DNA of 64,000 nt from Apricaphanius iberus (lineage: Eukaryota; Chordata; Actinopteri; Cyprinodontiformes; Aphaniidae): positions 2,976,001 through 3,040,000 of the forward strand of contig JAPXFQ010000494.1 in NCBI GenBank assembly GCA_028564705.1. Reading direction: 5' to 3'. Positions 49,638 through 61,603 of this stretch are shown in pieces. A program made the position numbers and the translations under genes. The notes beneath the pieces are model-generated. The model searched no databases and was not told the DNA's origin. It worked only from the letters and a program-made list of their open reading frames with translations. Position 1 is the first letter of the stretch, and each line of letters begins with the position of its first letter.

Positions 49638-51939
49638 CTAATGATTTGGGCTGCTACAGAAGTTAAAGTAAGTCCCTAATATTTTTACAGTTCAGTTATC
49701 TTTTTAAGTGCAGAGGATTACATAGGCTTTATAGCCATAAAACAACACAGCAAGAATAAAACAGGCGAGCACTAGCTAGTGCAAATTGATAAATGGGCTA
49801 TGTTTCATTTTTATGATTACTTTAACATTACTTTATCAATAACAAATACAACATTTTTTGATAGCTCAGCATTCAAAGTAATACGCAGCGAAGCAATCAA
49901 CAGAGCCAGCTGGAAGTGTAAAAGTAAAATGGGCTGCAGCTAGACAGATGTGCAGCGGAAAAAGAGACGGGAGGAGGCCTGTCATGAGGACATCAAAAGC
50001 TGGACTGTTCCAATGATGCCCAAGTGTGGACACACACTGAGGCATGACGTTACAGCAAACCTATTATCTACTTTTCTGTCATTTTGGCCTTTCCTCTAAA
50101 AAATTGGGAACATATTCAATTTCAGCAGCAGAGCTGTCTGCCTCGGCGACCAACACACTCACACTCTTTCTCACACCCTCGCTGATTGGGTGTGTCCCCT
50201 CAGGGAGGAGATGGTGGTTTTAACAGCGCTTCACCCAACCTTAAAAAAACACTTAGCACCATAGATCTGGAGTTGACTTTTTCCCACTATTAAAGGTGTC
50301 AGTGCTGCTTGCCACTAATCAAAAACAGGCCAGCAAACAGAAATGCAGTGCCTCACAGAATATCTCACAGGAGATAGTTCTCCAAATGGGAAACTTTTCA
50401 AAGGGGATACACTCAGGAATTTATGGTAAGATGGGAGTGTATATGTGTGTTGGTAGAAGATCTTTGGGGTGCAAGATAACAATTCAGTTTCAGAGATATG
50501 TCAAATAGGATGAGACAGAAAAAAATGCCCTGGATCTAATAATGGGAGGTTTTAAATCACAGATAGAAGAACTGCTAGCTCCAGACCCTGATTCCAATCT
50601 GTTCATTAATGGGAGTAAAAAGCCTTTCAACTACAAAAAGCAAGAAGCTGGGAGGTATGGGTCCTGTATTCCTGAACTATCTAAACTGGACACTTTCTGC
50701 AACTTGGTACTAAGATAAGCTTTTTGTGTAAGAACCTTACGGTTTTTCACAAAGTACAAGGGCATATGGAATACATGTCCACAAACATAAGCAATTACAA
50801 ACACAACCCTGTTGCAGCACTTTCTAATTATGTCGTTTAATACAAGGATCAGTAAGTGCTGGTATGGCAATCTCCAGTCAATCCATGACAGCTGGAAGAC
50901 AAGAGCCTTTCATTCCCTCTCAGTCCTCCTTTGTTTACAGGTGGCGTAGTTTCTCATCTCTTACCTTTCGATAGCCAAACATCTCACTCGATCAGGCTTT
51001 TTTTTCAAAAGGGACCGGTGTGTTCAAAATTAGACTCACAGATGGGAATTAGGCAAAGGATGTTACACTGACGAAAGCGAAATACTCTTGGGTCTCTTAC
51101 TCCATTCAATCAATATGCAGGATAAGACCAGCACACATTAAGAGGCAAATGGTAATGAAGCAATAAACAACCAGAAAAGTTGCAAACATGCTACCAAGTA
51201 GCTATGGTTGACAGCAAATATATATGGTCGGCTAGTTAGGAAAATATCAAATAATTATGGTAGCCAGTACACTGTATTCATGCATAAACAAATCGATGCA
51301 CGCTATGCTTATGTAGCCAATGCACAGTCAAGCCTTTTTTTATGTACAATGTACTGCACACAATTGCATCTGCATAGGTACATGCGTGCTCTTAGTTCTC
51401 AAAGGTGCTGCTACTTTAGGAAATGCAAGCATCCCTCCAGACTATGCACACTCATAACATGATTCAATAAAAATCTTTTTCTTGGTTTCTCAGCTGGTAT
51501 GGCCAATTAGTGTGAAATTTAGTGACAGAACTGTGGAAGATATGGGACAGTCCTTGTGTAATTATTGATCTAAGTTTACTTGTCGGTTTGGCAACATGTG
51601 GGAAAAGGAGGACACGGCACTGGGTTGTCCTCCTACAGTGTCTAATTAATCGTGACACAATCTGATACTACAGCTTAAAGTTGTTGAGGATTTGTGATAC
51701 CCCCATTGGTTCATAGACTTCAGTATGCTGCTCGTTGCACCGTAATTGCAAAGCTTTTTCTTGGTGCCACAATTACAGTGGAACCCAGTATTATTATATC
51801 CTCTATTATAATCTCTCCCAGACCCTATTTATCCATGCTTTAGTTTGGTTTCTTTTCCTTTGACACTTTGCCAGTCTGCACAGCACACAGACACTAATCT
51901 TTGTAGGTTTTTAAACAAAGACCTGACCACTTTCATGCT
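49638..51939. other. Unassigned non-coding DNA
   Basis: No supported gene or recognised repeat. Several short open frames overlap on both strands. Confidence 0.45.
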
Positions 51940-52050
51940 TTTTGGCATGTACCCATCAGTGTTAGCATACAGTTTATTGCAGCACTTTGGTCAACTGTGT
52001 TGCTCTAAAGTGATATACAGTAGAAAAGGTTGGATTGGACTAGATTAGAT
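51940..52050 (+). repeat. LINE 3'-terminal fragment
   Basis: Contains gcagcactttggtcaactgt followed by a degenerate ataaa-type tail and aggttggattggactagatt. This is the usual 3' end of fish LINE-derived repeats with a (GGATT)n-like tail. The 5' part is not recognised. Confidence 0.55.
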
Positions 52051-52124
52051 TGTAGGGACAAAGATAATTCTGGAAGAGCTGCAGGTATCAAAAACAACTT
52101 CCTTAATACCTTGGTATTACATTT

Positions 52125-52400
52125 GTTAGCCTGGGCGGTATAAAGTTTCATACCGATAACCGGTGTTTATTTTCGTTTTGATATGAATTTTTAACATACT
52201 GCTATACCGGTGAATAGCTCAGACAACCTACGGAACTTTTAATGTGGGTTTCAGCTGTGACTGATTTCCCTGCTACACGCTCTTCACCACAGTGTGAAAA
52301 GTGTTGAGCGCTATTTGACTGTCTGCAGGTATACACGGTAAACGGCGGTAAAACCAGTAGGAATGGAATCAAAAATAGTGGTAAATATGTTTTACATAAT
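52125..52400. repeat. hAT-like fragment with cggtata motifs
   Basis: gggcggtataaagtttcatacc at the left and repeated gctataccggtgaata / ggtatacacggtaaacggcgg words are typical of fish hAT elements that begin near GGGCGGTAT. No complete terminal pair or TSD was identified. Confidence 0.45.
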
Positions 52401-52412
52401 ATCTATGATACT

Positions 52413-53160
52413 TAGGGATGGATATGGTTAAGTATTTATTGATACTACTACTTTTAACGATACTCCTTATCGATCTGGTACTTTATCCTTATCCTTATCC
52501 TGAATCCTTATCAGTACTGTTTTTTTTTAACTATAATTGTTTAATTTTTTAACAATTGGAACAGCAAAGCACAGAAAATAAATAACTACAAAATAAAAAG
52601 TAGGAAACTAATAACTTAATAAAAACACTATATAAACAGCTTATTTTATATATTAAAAACTAAAAATAGTACCCTATGTTGTCTATTTAAAAACGTTTAA
52701 GCTTTTCGAGAAAAAAAATCAAACATAACTTCCCCATAAACAATGCAATTAAGAACCAAAATTAAAGATTTTGAATGCTTAAATGTATAGTGCAAAATAA
52801 GCCCTGAAAACATTGATAACAACGATATAACATCCACCCATCCATTTTCTGTACCGCTGCTTCATGCTGCACCACTCAGGCAGTCAAAAACTGTGCATCT
52901 CTCTGTTTGTAGTTGGTGTTTTTTAGCAAGGTGTTTGGTCAAATTACTCATGTTCTGGCCTTTGCAAGCAAAGTTTTTATTGCATTTGTGACAGTGTGCA
53001 TTGTCGGCTTCTATTTTTGTGAAACAAAGCTAAATTGTGGATTTTTTTCGTCTGCTCTGCCATTGTGTCTGTGTACCTACTGGTGAGTGGAGCTTCTAGT
53101 AAGAGCACAACAGTCGCTCCTCCCACCATTCCCCGCGGCGTGTGTGCTTGTGAAGGAGGA
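52413..53160 (-). mobile_element. hAT transposon fragment with BED-finger pseudogene
   Basis: The left end ttagggatggatatgg, followed by ttaacgatactccttatcga, fits fish hAT elements beginning TAGGGATGGG with many ATCGAT-type words. The element's 5' coding part lies on the minus strand (separate entry). The body between is AT-rich, and a 30-bp CATCC fragment (about 52832-52861) interrupts it. The right terminus was not found, and the next recognised repeat begins at 53265. Confidence 0.6.
52865..53062 (-). pseudogene. hAT transposase N-terminal BED zinc finger, broken
   Basis: Minus-strand translation gives RRKKSTI-stop-LCFTKIE, then ADNAHCHKCNKNFACKG, then NMSNLTKHLAKKH. The two halves supply C-x2-C and H-x4-H, the zinc ligands of a BED finger, with the NLTKHL signature of hAT transposases and ZBED proteins. 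The invariant Trp before the finger is replaced by TAG (complement of 53030-53032), one base from TGG, and a TGA follows 15 codons after the last His. The catalytic hAT domain and dimerisation region are absent. It is therefore a dead fragment of a transposase gene rather than a host ZBED gene. Confidence 0.75.
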
Positions 53161-53264
53161 GCGGGCCTCCAATCTGTGTTTGGCTTGTATTTATATCATC
53201 AAAAGATGAATACAACCTTACTTTTACCGTTAAGAGGACTGATAAGACTGAAGCTTATTTTTTA

Positions 53265-53512
53265 CCATGAACAAAGTCTCACAAACTCTGTAAGTTGCTG
53301 CAGGAATCAAGAAAAAAACTTTTTATCAGTCCCCCTACGGGCCGTACATTCAACCACACTGCAGGAGTGAATCATCTGCTCCACTAAATCCTCCTCCAGA
53401 CATGCAAAAAAATCAAATTATAGGCAAAACACGCTGTTTCCTGCTAACTACTACCATGATGCATTGCGAGAAAACATAAACATTGACGTCACATAAAGAT
53501 CCTCCTATAGCA
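53265..53512 (+). repeat. Dispersed repeat, copy B (partner at 2.6 kb)
   Basis: It aligns with 2645-2940 in the same orientation through ctcacaaactctgtaagtt, acgggccgt, aggagtgaatcatct, tcaaattataggcaaaa and accatgatgcattgcgaga. Differences and indels are frequent. It directly follows the hAT fragment, and so may belong to the same composite element. Confidence 0.6.
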
Positions 53513-54880
53513 AGACTTAAAAATGGATGTACAAAGATCCTATCTATTCAAGCTGACTGAGTTTGGGCTATTTTGAGGAAGAATGGACAAATATTTCCAT
53601 TTCTAAGTGTGCAAAGCTGGTTACATACCCTAAAAGATCTGCAGTTGAAATCACAGCAGCATTTGGTTCTACAAAGTATCTACTCAGGGGATGAATACAG
53701 ATGCGGACCAATCTTTTCAAATTTGCGTGGGAAAGGTTTAGAACACCATGTGTGAATTTCATCCCACTTTAGAGTCATGCACTGTTTTGCTCTCATCTAG
53801 CTCATGAAATCTGAATCCCAGAGAGAGGTCTGAAGTTTATATTTGTATTCCAACAAATGAGAGAGAAGAAGCTTAAGGAATATGGACACTGAATGTCATT
53901 TGTATTTACAAATAAGTTTTCTTAAACAGGCCTTTTAGATTATTTTTTTTTAACTTAGTCTGATTCAGTATGTCTGAATGACAACTTTTCATTCAATTAT
54001 TTCTTTTATGGTCCAGAAAAAAGAAAAAAAAACACAGGTGGAACTGCATAGCAAAAGGGGTTTGTCAACTACACAGAAAGAACCTAATCTCACATTGAAA
54101 GTTGTGGGTCAGACAAAGAAATACTGTGGGAAAAGCATTCAACGCGTGCTGAAATAGCAAACGACAACCGCTCCTGATTCTGTGCTGCATCTCTGAATAA
54201 ATGCTAACCAGCATCTTTCCTTCTCCAACCTCTCTTTGGGATTACTTCTAACCAGTCACTCCCTGTAGGCTCCTCTTTAGTGCTTCAGCCAGAAAGACAC
54301 ATAATATTTATCAGAAGAACAGAGGGGCCACACAGAAAAAAGGAGAGACAATTTAAGTGTTGTCTTTGATAAAGCAGAGTTTTTGAGGCACAGCCCGTTT
54401 AACTTTAACAGGACAAGAGGAAATAAGGATGGGAAAGCGTGCCTTGCTAAGGTGCTCCACATCAATAAACACCACAGGTATCTGGATGCCTCCCAAACAG
54501 AGGAGAGACTCTAAAACCGCCTTTCCTCCCTTTAAACTTGCACTCTTTGATCCTCTCCCTCTTCAATGTAGAGATTGTTACCCACTGCACCACTGAGAGT
54601 TCAAGCACCCAACAACCTCCTCCATTTTCATCTAGCTTAGTTTCTACAATGTCTGTTTCTCTGCTCTGGGTAAACTTTAGAATGAGGGCAGAGGAATGTT
54701 TCGTCTATAGCAGCCATTTTAAACTGTGTTGGGTTGTAAGATGGCTGGAATGATGTGGGTTACCAAATAAGTATGTTGGTGACTTAATGGTACCATTTAC
54801 TGACCAAATTACAGCTTTCCTGCCCTTTACCTGCTTCCATTTCTCTGTATTGATTTTAAGTTTCTGCCATCGTTTATTGG
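53513..54880. other. Unassigned non-coding DNA
   Basis: Nothing recognised. Confidence 0.5.
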
Positions 54881-54888
54881 GTGAAGAC

Positions 54889-55620
54889 TAGAGCTGCACA
54901 ATTAATCAGATTTTGATCGTGATCACGATTTTGGTGGCCACAATTAAATGAACCTGATCGTGAACGATATTTACATTCAAAATGCCAGCTTCACTGCGTG
55001 CCTCTTTATCATACACTGCCTCAACCAATAGTCTGCCAACCACCAGGAGGCAAACGCACGGTTAAAGCTTCATTAAGCTGCCCAAATAAAAACCACACCT
55101 ATGCCACTCAGCACTCACAATGGCTGCATCCGAATACATCGACAACGTAGCAGGCGAAAAGCAGTATGCGAGCGATGTATTAGATCTGACTCTCCAGTAT
55201 GGGTCTGACAAGTAGGCATAAAGTTCCTGGATGTTTAGTACCGCCACAGTAAGCAGCCGGTAGACGCTACGCTAGCCCACAATGCAGCGGAAACCCCGAA
55301 ATCGTAGAATAGCGACCTAGCTAAAATTGGCTACAGACGAACTACCATACCATCAACCATGACACTGCCGCAATTTTGGTTAATAAACACACACTACAAC
55401 AAACGTTTGAGATGGCACTCTGAAATAACGTATGTAGTTTTGTACTGTAAAAGTCTTGGAGTTTTTTTTCAGGTTGGGTTTCGTATTTGCATTATTTTAT
55501 TTTTAGCAATAAAAATAGATATTTTACAAGTCTGTATGAATAATCGTGATTAATAATCATGATAACAATATTGATCAAAATAATCGTGATTATTATTTTG
55601 GTCATAATTGTGTAGCCCTA
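54889..55620. mobile_element. hAT non-autonomous element (732 bp) with 8-bp TSD
   Basis: Left flank gtgaagac (54881-54888) and right flank gtgaagag (55621-55628) match at 7 of 8 bases, fitting a hAT target duplication. The termini are inverted: tagagctgcacaatta at the left and, reverse-complemented, tagggctacacaatta at the right. Subterminal aatcgtgatta words occur at both sides, as in fish hAT families starting TAGGGCTGCAC. A 31-codon frame at 55120-55215, beginning MAASEYID, may be a leftover of the parental transposase, but it is too short to identify. Confidence 0.85.
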
Positions 55621-55628
55621 GTGAAGAG

Positions 55629-58196
55629 GTGACATAGTTTCCTTTTAACGTAATTCATTCTGCTTCGGCCAATTAACAGAGGTACAGCAGCATCAGGGGG
55701 GCTAAATGAGACTCAGGATACTGATGTGACCTAGTTGAAACCTCTGTTAACAAATTTCATAACAGATTATCTGTCATTTCAAATCGTTAATCTCAACCTT
55801 TTCTTTTGTTCACTTAAACTTGTTTGTTACACAAGGACTTAAATATGCAGAGTTTAATGTGCCTCACTCAGACAAGGTGTTTTGAAATCCTTCAAAATGT
55901 TCCAAAACATTTATCATGGCAGTCAGTCAAAGCTGGCTTAATAAGGGCTTAACTCCTAAAAATGTATTTTTATATAACATACACACTGTCCAAACTTACA
56001 CAGGCATCTAGCAAAATCTGTGTTTGCTCTCTTGTTCACATCAACGTGTAAGCAAAGTTTTTGCTGGATGAATCTTTTATGAAAGGAAGCTTTCATGTAG
56101 ACGGGATAAACCAAAGATCATTACAAACTCACGCAAAGGCCCATTTTGTGTGTTACCACTATTACCTTCAGGGTTACAAATCTTAATAACAGTGCTGCAT
56201 GTCTTCCCATTCTGTCTCCACACTCTTTCCTGTCAAAATTACCGCTCAATAAATGTCAGACAGTGCAAAAATGTTTTTCAAAAGTAAATATTTTAGCAAT
56301 TTTGGGGGGAATTTAGAAAATATAAATAGATTTGGTAAACCTAATACATCTGAGATTAGTCTGATTTAATGTCAGGCAGTGATAAAAATTAGGTTCTGTA
56401 TTTATATACAGTTTGTAAACATCTGGTAAACAGCTTTTTTTAGTTTGCATGTGAACTGTAATTCAACCTTGCCTGCCTTTCTTTCCTGGACCTGTGACCA
56501 CTGCAATGCCATCTTGATTGAATGGAAGGATCAATTAATGGATAGATGTGCAGGGACATGTGGTTAATTATAACAATGTTGACATTTGTTTCTAATAGTT
56601 TAAATATAAATTGATTTGGAAATGTGTAGCATAAGAATTTTAGTTGCATAAGATGTGATTATATTCTGCTGCCAGAAAGTTTAGAAAATGTTTTGAAGAG
56701 TAAGAATACAGAATTGCCACATGACTTTTCAACTCTTCTGTTTATTTGGATATAATCATCTAGTCACTCTTCACTTCAAACTCTTTCTGTTGCTGTGAGA
56801 TACATTTTTTAAGAAGTGTGGGAGTTATTTCAATAAAAAGATAGACAGTCAAAAAGAATAAACTAACAAAAAGCTTTGCAAGGTTTTTGGAAAATTCTTG
56901 GTACATGAATGTTTTTTGGGGGGCTAAAAAGGATGCTCTGTTTATTTACAGTTAAGTGACTCACAGTTTGTATTAGTTCCAGTTATGAGCAGATTCATTG
57001 TCTCTTTTGTCATTATTTTATGTGATTACTTTAGCGCTTTGTGGCATGTTTACAGGATTTCTTTACGGCAAAAGCGTTTTTTTTTTTTTTTGACTGCCAA
57101 TGTTATTGTATTTTGCTGCTGTTATACTTTGTGTGACAAATTGCTACCCTTGGACATTGTGATGGATTTTACTTCTAACAGATTTGCTAGTAGTTCGATG
57201 AAGGGTTTTGGCTTGCCTTTCATGGATAGTTTGGTTCTATTAAATGTTCAGCAGCAGAAAAGACAATCCTTGGCAGCACTGTGTCGTCTAACAGCCACTA
57301 TTAAGTGGACACAGTGGAGTGGTTTCACCGTTCTCAGCCAACTGGAGGTGGGCGACAGTTAGGGCTCTCCCATCCCATGAGAACAGAAACTGTTAACACA
57401 GCAATGGCTTCAGCATTGCTGAGTGGCACAAACGCAAGGTGGGGCTGCCTAGTGAGAAAACTCGCCTCTCTCTACCCTCCAGTTTTGCTCGTCGAGCAAA
57501 AATGCTTTCTCTTGTCTTATGGTCGTGTGTAATGTGCATCAAGATCCCTGGAATTCAATTATTGATCATTTTTAGCCGTGCCTGTAATCTTCCTGTTCTG
57601 GTCATATGCTCAGGGTGCCAGCCAGTGTCACACAGTTTTCCCAAAAGGATTTATTTTACTATCAGCCACTGAAAGAAAAACTGTTGCCCGTAATAGAACA
57701 GATCTGGATCCATTCAGCCTGCCATTTGCCCAAACCTAATTACATTACATTAGGGGGGAATGCCTCCATAAACTGTGGAGGTATAACAGTGTACTCTCTA
57801 ATGACTGTTCAATTAAACAGAGAACACCATAAGGAATGCGACTATGCCAAAAGGCATAGCAGACCCAAAAGGGGTAAGCTGTAATATTAAAAATTTGAAG
57901 TCCATTAATGAAGACCAGCAAGAGTATTTAACTGAAAATCTGTCTTGAAAGAAACGACATGATAAAAGGAAATAAAACAATCCTAATGTAAGAAATCACA
58001 AAGCTATAGAGACCAAATAAAACCATCGTTGATTACAAATTCCAGTAGCAACACAGTACAACTGCAACTGAAGGTATCACTGATTTCATTTATTCATTTA
58101 TTTAATTTCCTTACTTTTGTTGTTTTGAAACTATCTGCCACAGGACATTTTGTACAAGACATGTAATTATGCCTCATTTGATGTCTCATACAATTC
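55629..58196. other. Unassigned non-coding DNA
   Basis: No supported gene. The 125-codon plus frame 56985-57362 crosses a 14-T run and shows no domain. No recognised repeats. Confidence 0.45.
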
Positions 58197-58330
58197 ATCC
58201 ATCCATTTTCCAAACCACTTAATCCTCAAGGGGTCACCGGGGGGGTCCTAGTGGCTGGTGCCTATCTCCAGCTGTCAGTGGGCGAGAGGCGGAATACACC
58301 CTGGACAGGTCGCCAGTCCATGGCAGGGCT
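58197..58330 (+). repeat. CATCC-type teleost repeat
   Basis: Contains catccatccattttccaaac, ctcaaggggtcaccggg, gcctatctccagctgtcagt, gggcgagaggcgga and acaccctggacaggtcgcca. This is the best-preserved head part of the family in the window. It ends at the L2 LINE tail. Confidence 0.8.
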
Positions 58331-58337
58331 CATACAG

Positions 58338-58690
58338 TTCAATTCAATTCAAATTTATTGATCCCAGAGGGAAATTAAGTATTGTTATAGCTCATTACTA
58401 ATAAACAAGGAGTTGATGTTGACCAAAATGGCTGTCAGGAGAAAGGATTTCCTGTAGCTGTCTGTGTTGCAGCGAAACTGAAGAAGCCTCAGACTGAAGA
58501 TACTCTGGTGCTGTAGGATAATTTCATGAAGAGGATGCTCAGGGTCAGAACAGAACCAGCTTTCTTTATCAGGTATGAGCCGTTTTAAGTCCCTTGCTCC
58601 GATGCTGCTACCCAACAGATGATGGACGAAGAGATGAGACTCTCCACAACAGACTTGTAGAAGATTACTTTGATACTTTGACAACTAAAT
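58338..58690 (-). mobile_element. L2-type LINE, 5'-truncated 3' end with ORF2 C-terminus
   Basis: The plus strand shows a ttcaattcaattcaa tail then atttattgatcccagaggga, the reverse complement of a standard fish L2-like 3' end. On the minus strand a frame (58385-58684) reads GARDLKRL, then PEHPLHEIILQHQSIFSLRLLQFRCNTDSYRKSFL, matching the C-terminal end of L2 reverse-transcriptase proteins. An internal deletion joins the KRL and PDKESW parts, and a frameshift affects the first residues. Only the extreme C-terminus survives, so the copy was dead on arrival. Confidence 0.85.
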
Positions 58691-58879
58691 GTTTAAAGTA
58701 GCTATCTGGATTCTAAGCATACACTGCTGTATTGAGATGTTGCTATATGACTCCAATAAATAATTTCTAACAGCAGAAAGTCCCTATAGGTTACTTTGGT
58801 TCTAACCAGAAGAAATTAGTCTGACGCAAATAGGGATCAGATCCAAAGTGAAAGGAAAAGGCAGAAATACAAGGTTGTT
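58691..58879. other. Unassigned spacer left of the poly(A) insertion
   Basis: Ordinary AT-rich DNA; with the sequence after 61655 it forms the pre-insertion site. Confidence 0.5.
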
Positions 58880-58952
58880 AGAAAACAATATACATTTGGC
58901 GGAGAGGCTTTTTACCATCTAGCACAGGCGCTCTTTTTAACGGGGTGCGCTT

Positions 58953-58990
58953 GGGACGGGAGGGGGGAGGGCGTTGAGGGGGAGGGGGGG
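58953..58990 (+). other. G-quadruplex-prone G tract
   Basis: From gggacgggaggggggagggc onward there are at least six runs of three or more G within 38 bp, separated by loops of one to six bases, so intramolecular G-quadruplex formation is plausible on the plus strand. It lies about 55 bp inside the 5' edge of the poly(A) insertion. Confidence 0.7.
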
Positions 58991-61447
58991 CTAAACTCAA
59001 CCTGGGTGTCTAGTGACATGTGTTTTGTTAGCAGTGTGAATGTTGGGAAGGATTAGGTATGCCCCTGGCATGGGGGCTGGTGGATTGCCGGGGCCCCCAT
59101 GGGGCTCGGGGTGCCGCTGCCGTGGGCCCCGACTTGACGTGCTGGGGCCTCCCACCCCTGGTGGATCGGGCCGAACGGGGGTGCCTATTGGAGTCAGCAG
59201 GGGAGCTGGCTCCCTGGGGTTGGCAATGGTCACCCCAGTTATGTTCTCCCCATCCCCATGCCTCTGTCCACCTGCTCCTTCATTCTACCATTCACAAGGC
59301 CTTGGGACGTGGGCACGTCACTGGGGTGCGGGATGGAGCTTCCGTCTTCGCTACCCGGTGGCGGCCTGGGTCCCGATTTTATTGAGCAACTTAGACACTT
59401 ACACTTGCAACGTTTACATGGAACTCACATGTAGGGACCTGGCGGTGTGGCGCATTGGTGCTGGGGGCGGGACCCCTCATGGGGGGCCCCCTATAGGGGC
59501 CCGTTGTGGGGGCCTCGCCTGTGGTGCCGGCACCCACTGGTTAAACGCATCTAGACACTGAGGGCCCGGGGGGGGAGATGGGGGTACCCGGCAGTATTCC
59601 CATCTCCCCCCCCTCTGTTTTAAGTGCACATTAGAACAACACGCAACAACACCACATTGAGCTGGGGGAGAGAGGCTGGGGGGTCTTTCCACACCCCTGT
59701 TCGTTGGACCATCAGGGGTCGGAGCCCGGATAGAACATCACGCCGTCTGGTCGGGGTCCTGGGCTGGTGGACTGCTCTTGCCGATGTGGGGGCCTTGGCG
59801 GTCTGCTTGTCCCCGTCCTGGTGGGCAAAGGGGTCTGTCTCCTGGGTGCAGGGGCAGGGTTCTCTATTGGGGCGTCTGTCCCTGGGCCTGGGAGTATGGA
59901 GTATAGTGTACGTATGGGGGGGATGAATGAGTGTACAGCGTCCTTTTTTCGTATGTCCTGTATTTGTAAGAATGGGTACGCATGAGAGGGAGGGTACGTA
60001 TGAGTGTCTCTGTCTGTCTATATCTACCTGTCAGGTTGGGTGTTTGGCTGCTCTCTGGCCTGAGGCATCTTCTTCCCTCCCCGTCACTCCCCGTTGGTGA
60101 TGGTTGCCCCTGCCCGCTGGTTGATGATGGCTCTCGATGCCTGGGGCCGGGGGTCCCGGTTGCGGCCCAGCTCGGTCCTGGTGCATGTCGGGCGGGTCCT
60201 GGGTGGTCCGGTGTGTCGTGCGGCCGCTGTTTCGGGCCGACGTCCTCCTTGGATTGACTGGGGCACCTCTTCTGGGGGTGCCGAGGTTGTAGAACAGGTT
60301 GGTGCCGTCCGGTGGATCGGTGGGGACCGTGCCTGGCGCCCAGTCCTCCTGCCGGTTCCAGGACTTCTGCTGGCTGGTCTGTTCGCCTGGTGGGGCTGTC
60401 CAGCATTGGCTGGGCACCTGATCTTGGCGCCCTACGTGGGGCGGGATCTGGACCCGGGAGCTGGAAGATCTGGATGTCCAGGTGCCAGCTGGGTGCGGCC
60501 TGGGGAGGGCGTACACCCGCTGTGGCTCTTGCTGTGGCTCCCTGGCGTGTGGGTGTGTGGAGGCGGGCCATGTTGTTGCCGGTGGGTATTGGTCCGGGGT
60601 GGCGGCGGCGTGTGTTGTCCGTCGGTTGGCTGCGGGTCCTCCTTGCCTGCGGCGGCGGCGGGGGGCCCTTGTCGGCTGGTCCCTGGTTGGGGCCCCGCTG
60701 GGGGGCGGGGTGCCCCTGGTCCCCCTGGCCTCCGGTTCCTGGTCCGGGCCCGCCCTGGCGTAGCCGGTTACCGGCGGAGCCCGTGGGCTCGTCACTGCGA
60801 TCTCTCGGGCCCCAGCATTGCGGCTGGGGGGTGTTCCCCTGGGGCTTCCATCTGTTCCCCTCTTGGCGGGTGATCGACCCTGCGCTGATCCGCCTGTGGC
60901 CTCTGTACTCTATGGGACCCTGGATGCATACATCTCTTGCCTCCTCCATGTCTGTGCCGATTCCTGTAGGACGGATTGACGGTTCCTTACACCAGCTATC
61001 AATCACTTGCATGGGGAAACCTTATTCCGACCTGCATGCTCGCACACACATGGATGTGGGGACATTGGTGAGGACGGACATATCTTCAGCTGAGGTTATC
61101 ATCATTAGTTAGTTGTTACCAGGAGCTTACCAGAAACATATGTATTATGTTCATTAAACAATGCTTGTGTGTAGTTAATGTGTAATTCTTAGTTTATTCT
61201 ACTAGATCCGAACTATTGGTTTGGTTCTGTACAGTTTGTCGTTTTTGTTTTGTATTACTGTTTCTCTGCCGTCCGGCAGAGGTGGAGGACTGGGATGTTT
61301 TCTTGTGTTCTTTGTTGCCCTCCCTGTCTTGTGTCGTCGTGTTAGCGCTTTGCTGGTCCGGTGTCTTTTCTTCACCTTCTTCCTTTCTTCCTTCTTGTCT
61401 CAGTTTAATGTCCATGACGTCAGGAAATTGAACCCACAGTAATCACT

Positions 61448-61453
61448 AATAAA
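61448..61453 (+). promoter_or_regulatory. Internal poly(A) signal in the retroinsertion
   Basis: AATAAA lies about 165 bp before the actual A tail. The older copy has degenerate sequence (taatagat) at the same place, and its homology stops about 30 bp later. The signal therefore seems to mark the ancestral 3' end, with later sequence added. Confidence 0.5.
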
Positions 61454-61523
61454 GATTTTTCATACATATACATCAAGTGGTGTACTACAGCGAAGCTGTA
61501 ATACTCTGCTTGGGAAAGTATGC

Positions 61524-61603
61524 AGTATGTGTCTGAGTAAAGTAAAGTATGTGTCTGAGTAGCAGTATGCTACTCAGACACCAATTCTGAGTAGCATACT
61601 GCT
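61524..61603 (+). other. Overlapping alternative hairpins next to the A tail
   Basis: agtatgtgtctgagta is directly repeated at 61524-61539 and 61546-61561. gtgtctgagtagca (61551-61564) pairs perfectly with 61568-61581 across a 3-base loop. The 17-mer agcagtatgctactcag (61561-61577) also pairs perfectly with 61587-61603 across a 9-base loop. The two stems share bases, so only one can form at a time. The location, just upstream of the A tail, could matter for reverse-transcriptase recognition or could derive from flanking DNA. Confidence 0.8.

Noticed and set aside
58953..60900. Host CpG-island promoter
   Set aside because: The GC-rich block lies wholly within the TSD-bounded insertion, so its composition belongs to the element rather than to a host promoter.
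59040..61112. Overlapping long open frames (173, 259, 266 and 382 codons) as protein-coding genes
   Set aside because: They overlap on both strands inside a GC-rich retroinsertion where stop codons are rare. The products are low-complexity and show no domain.
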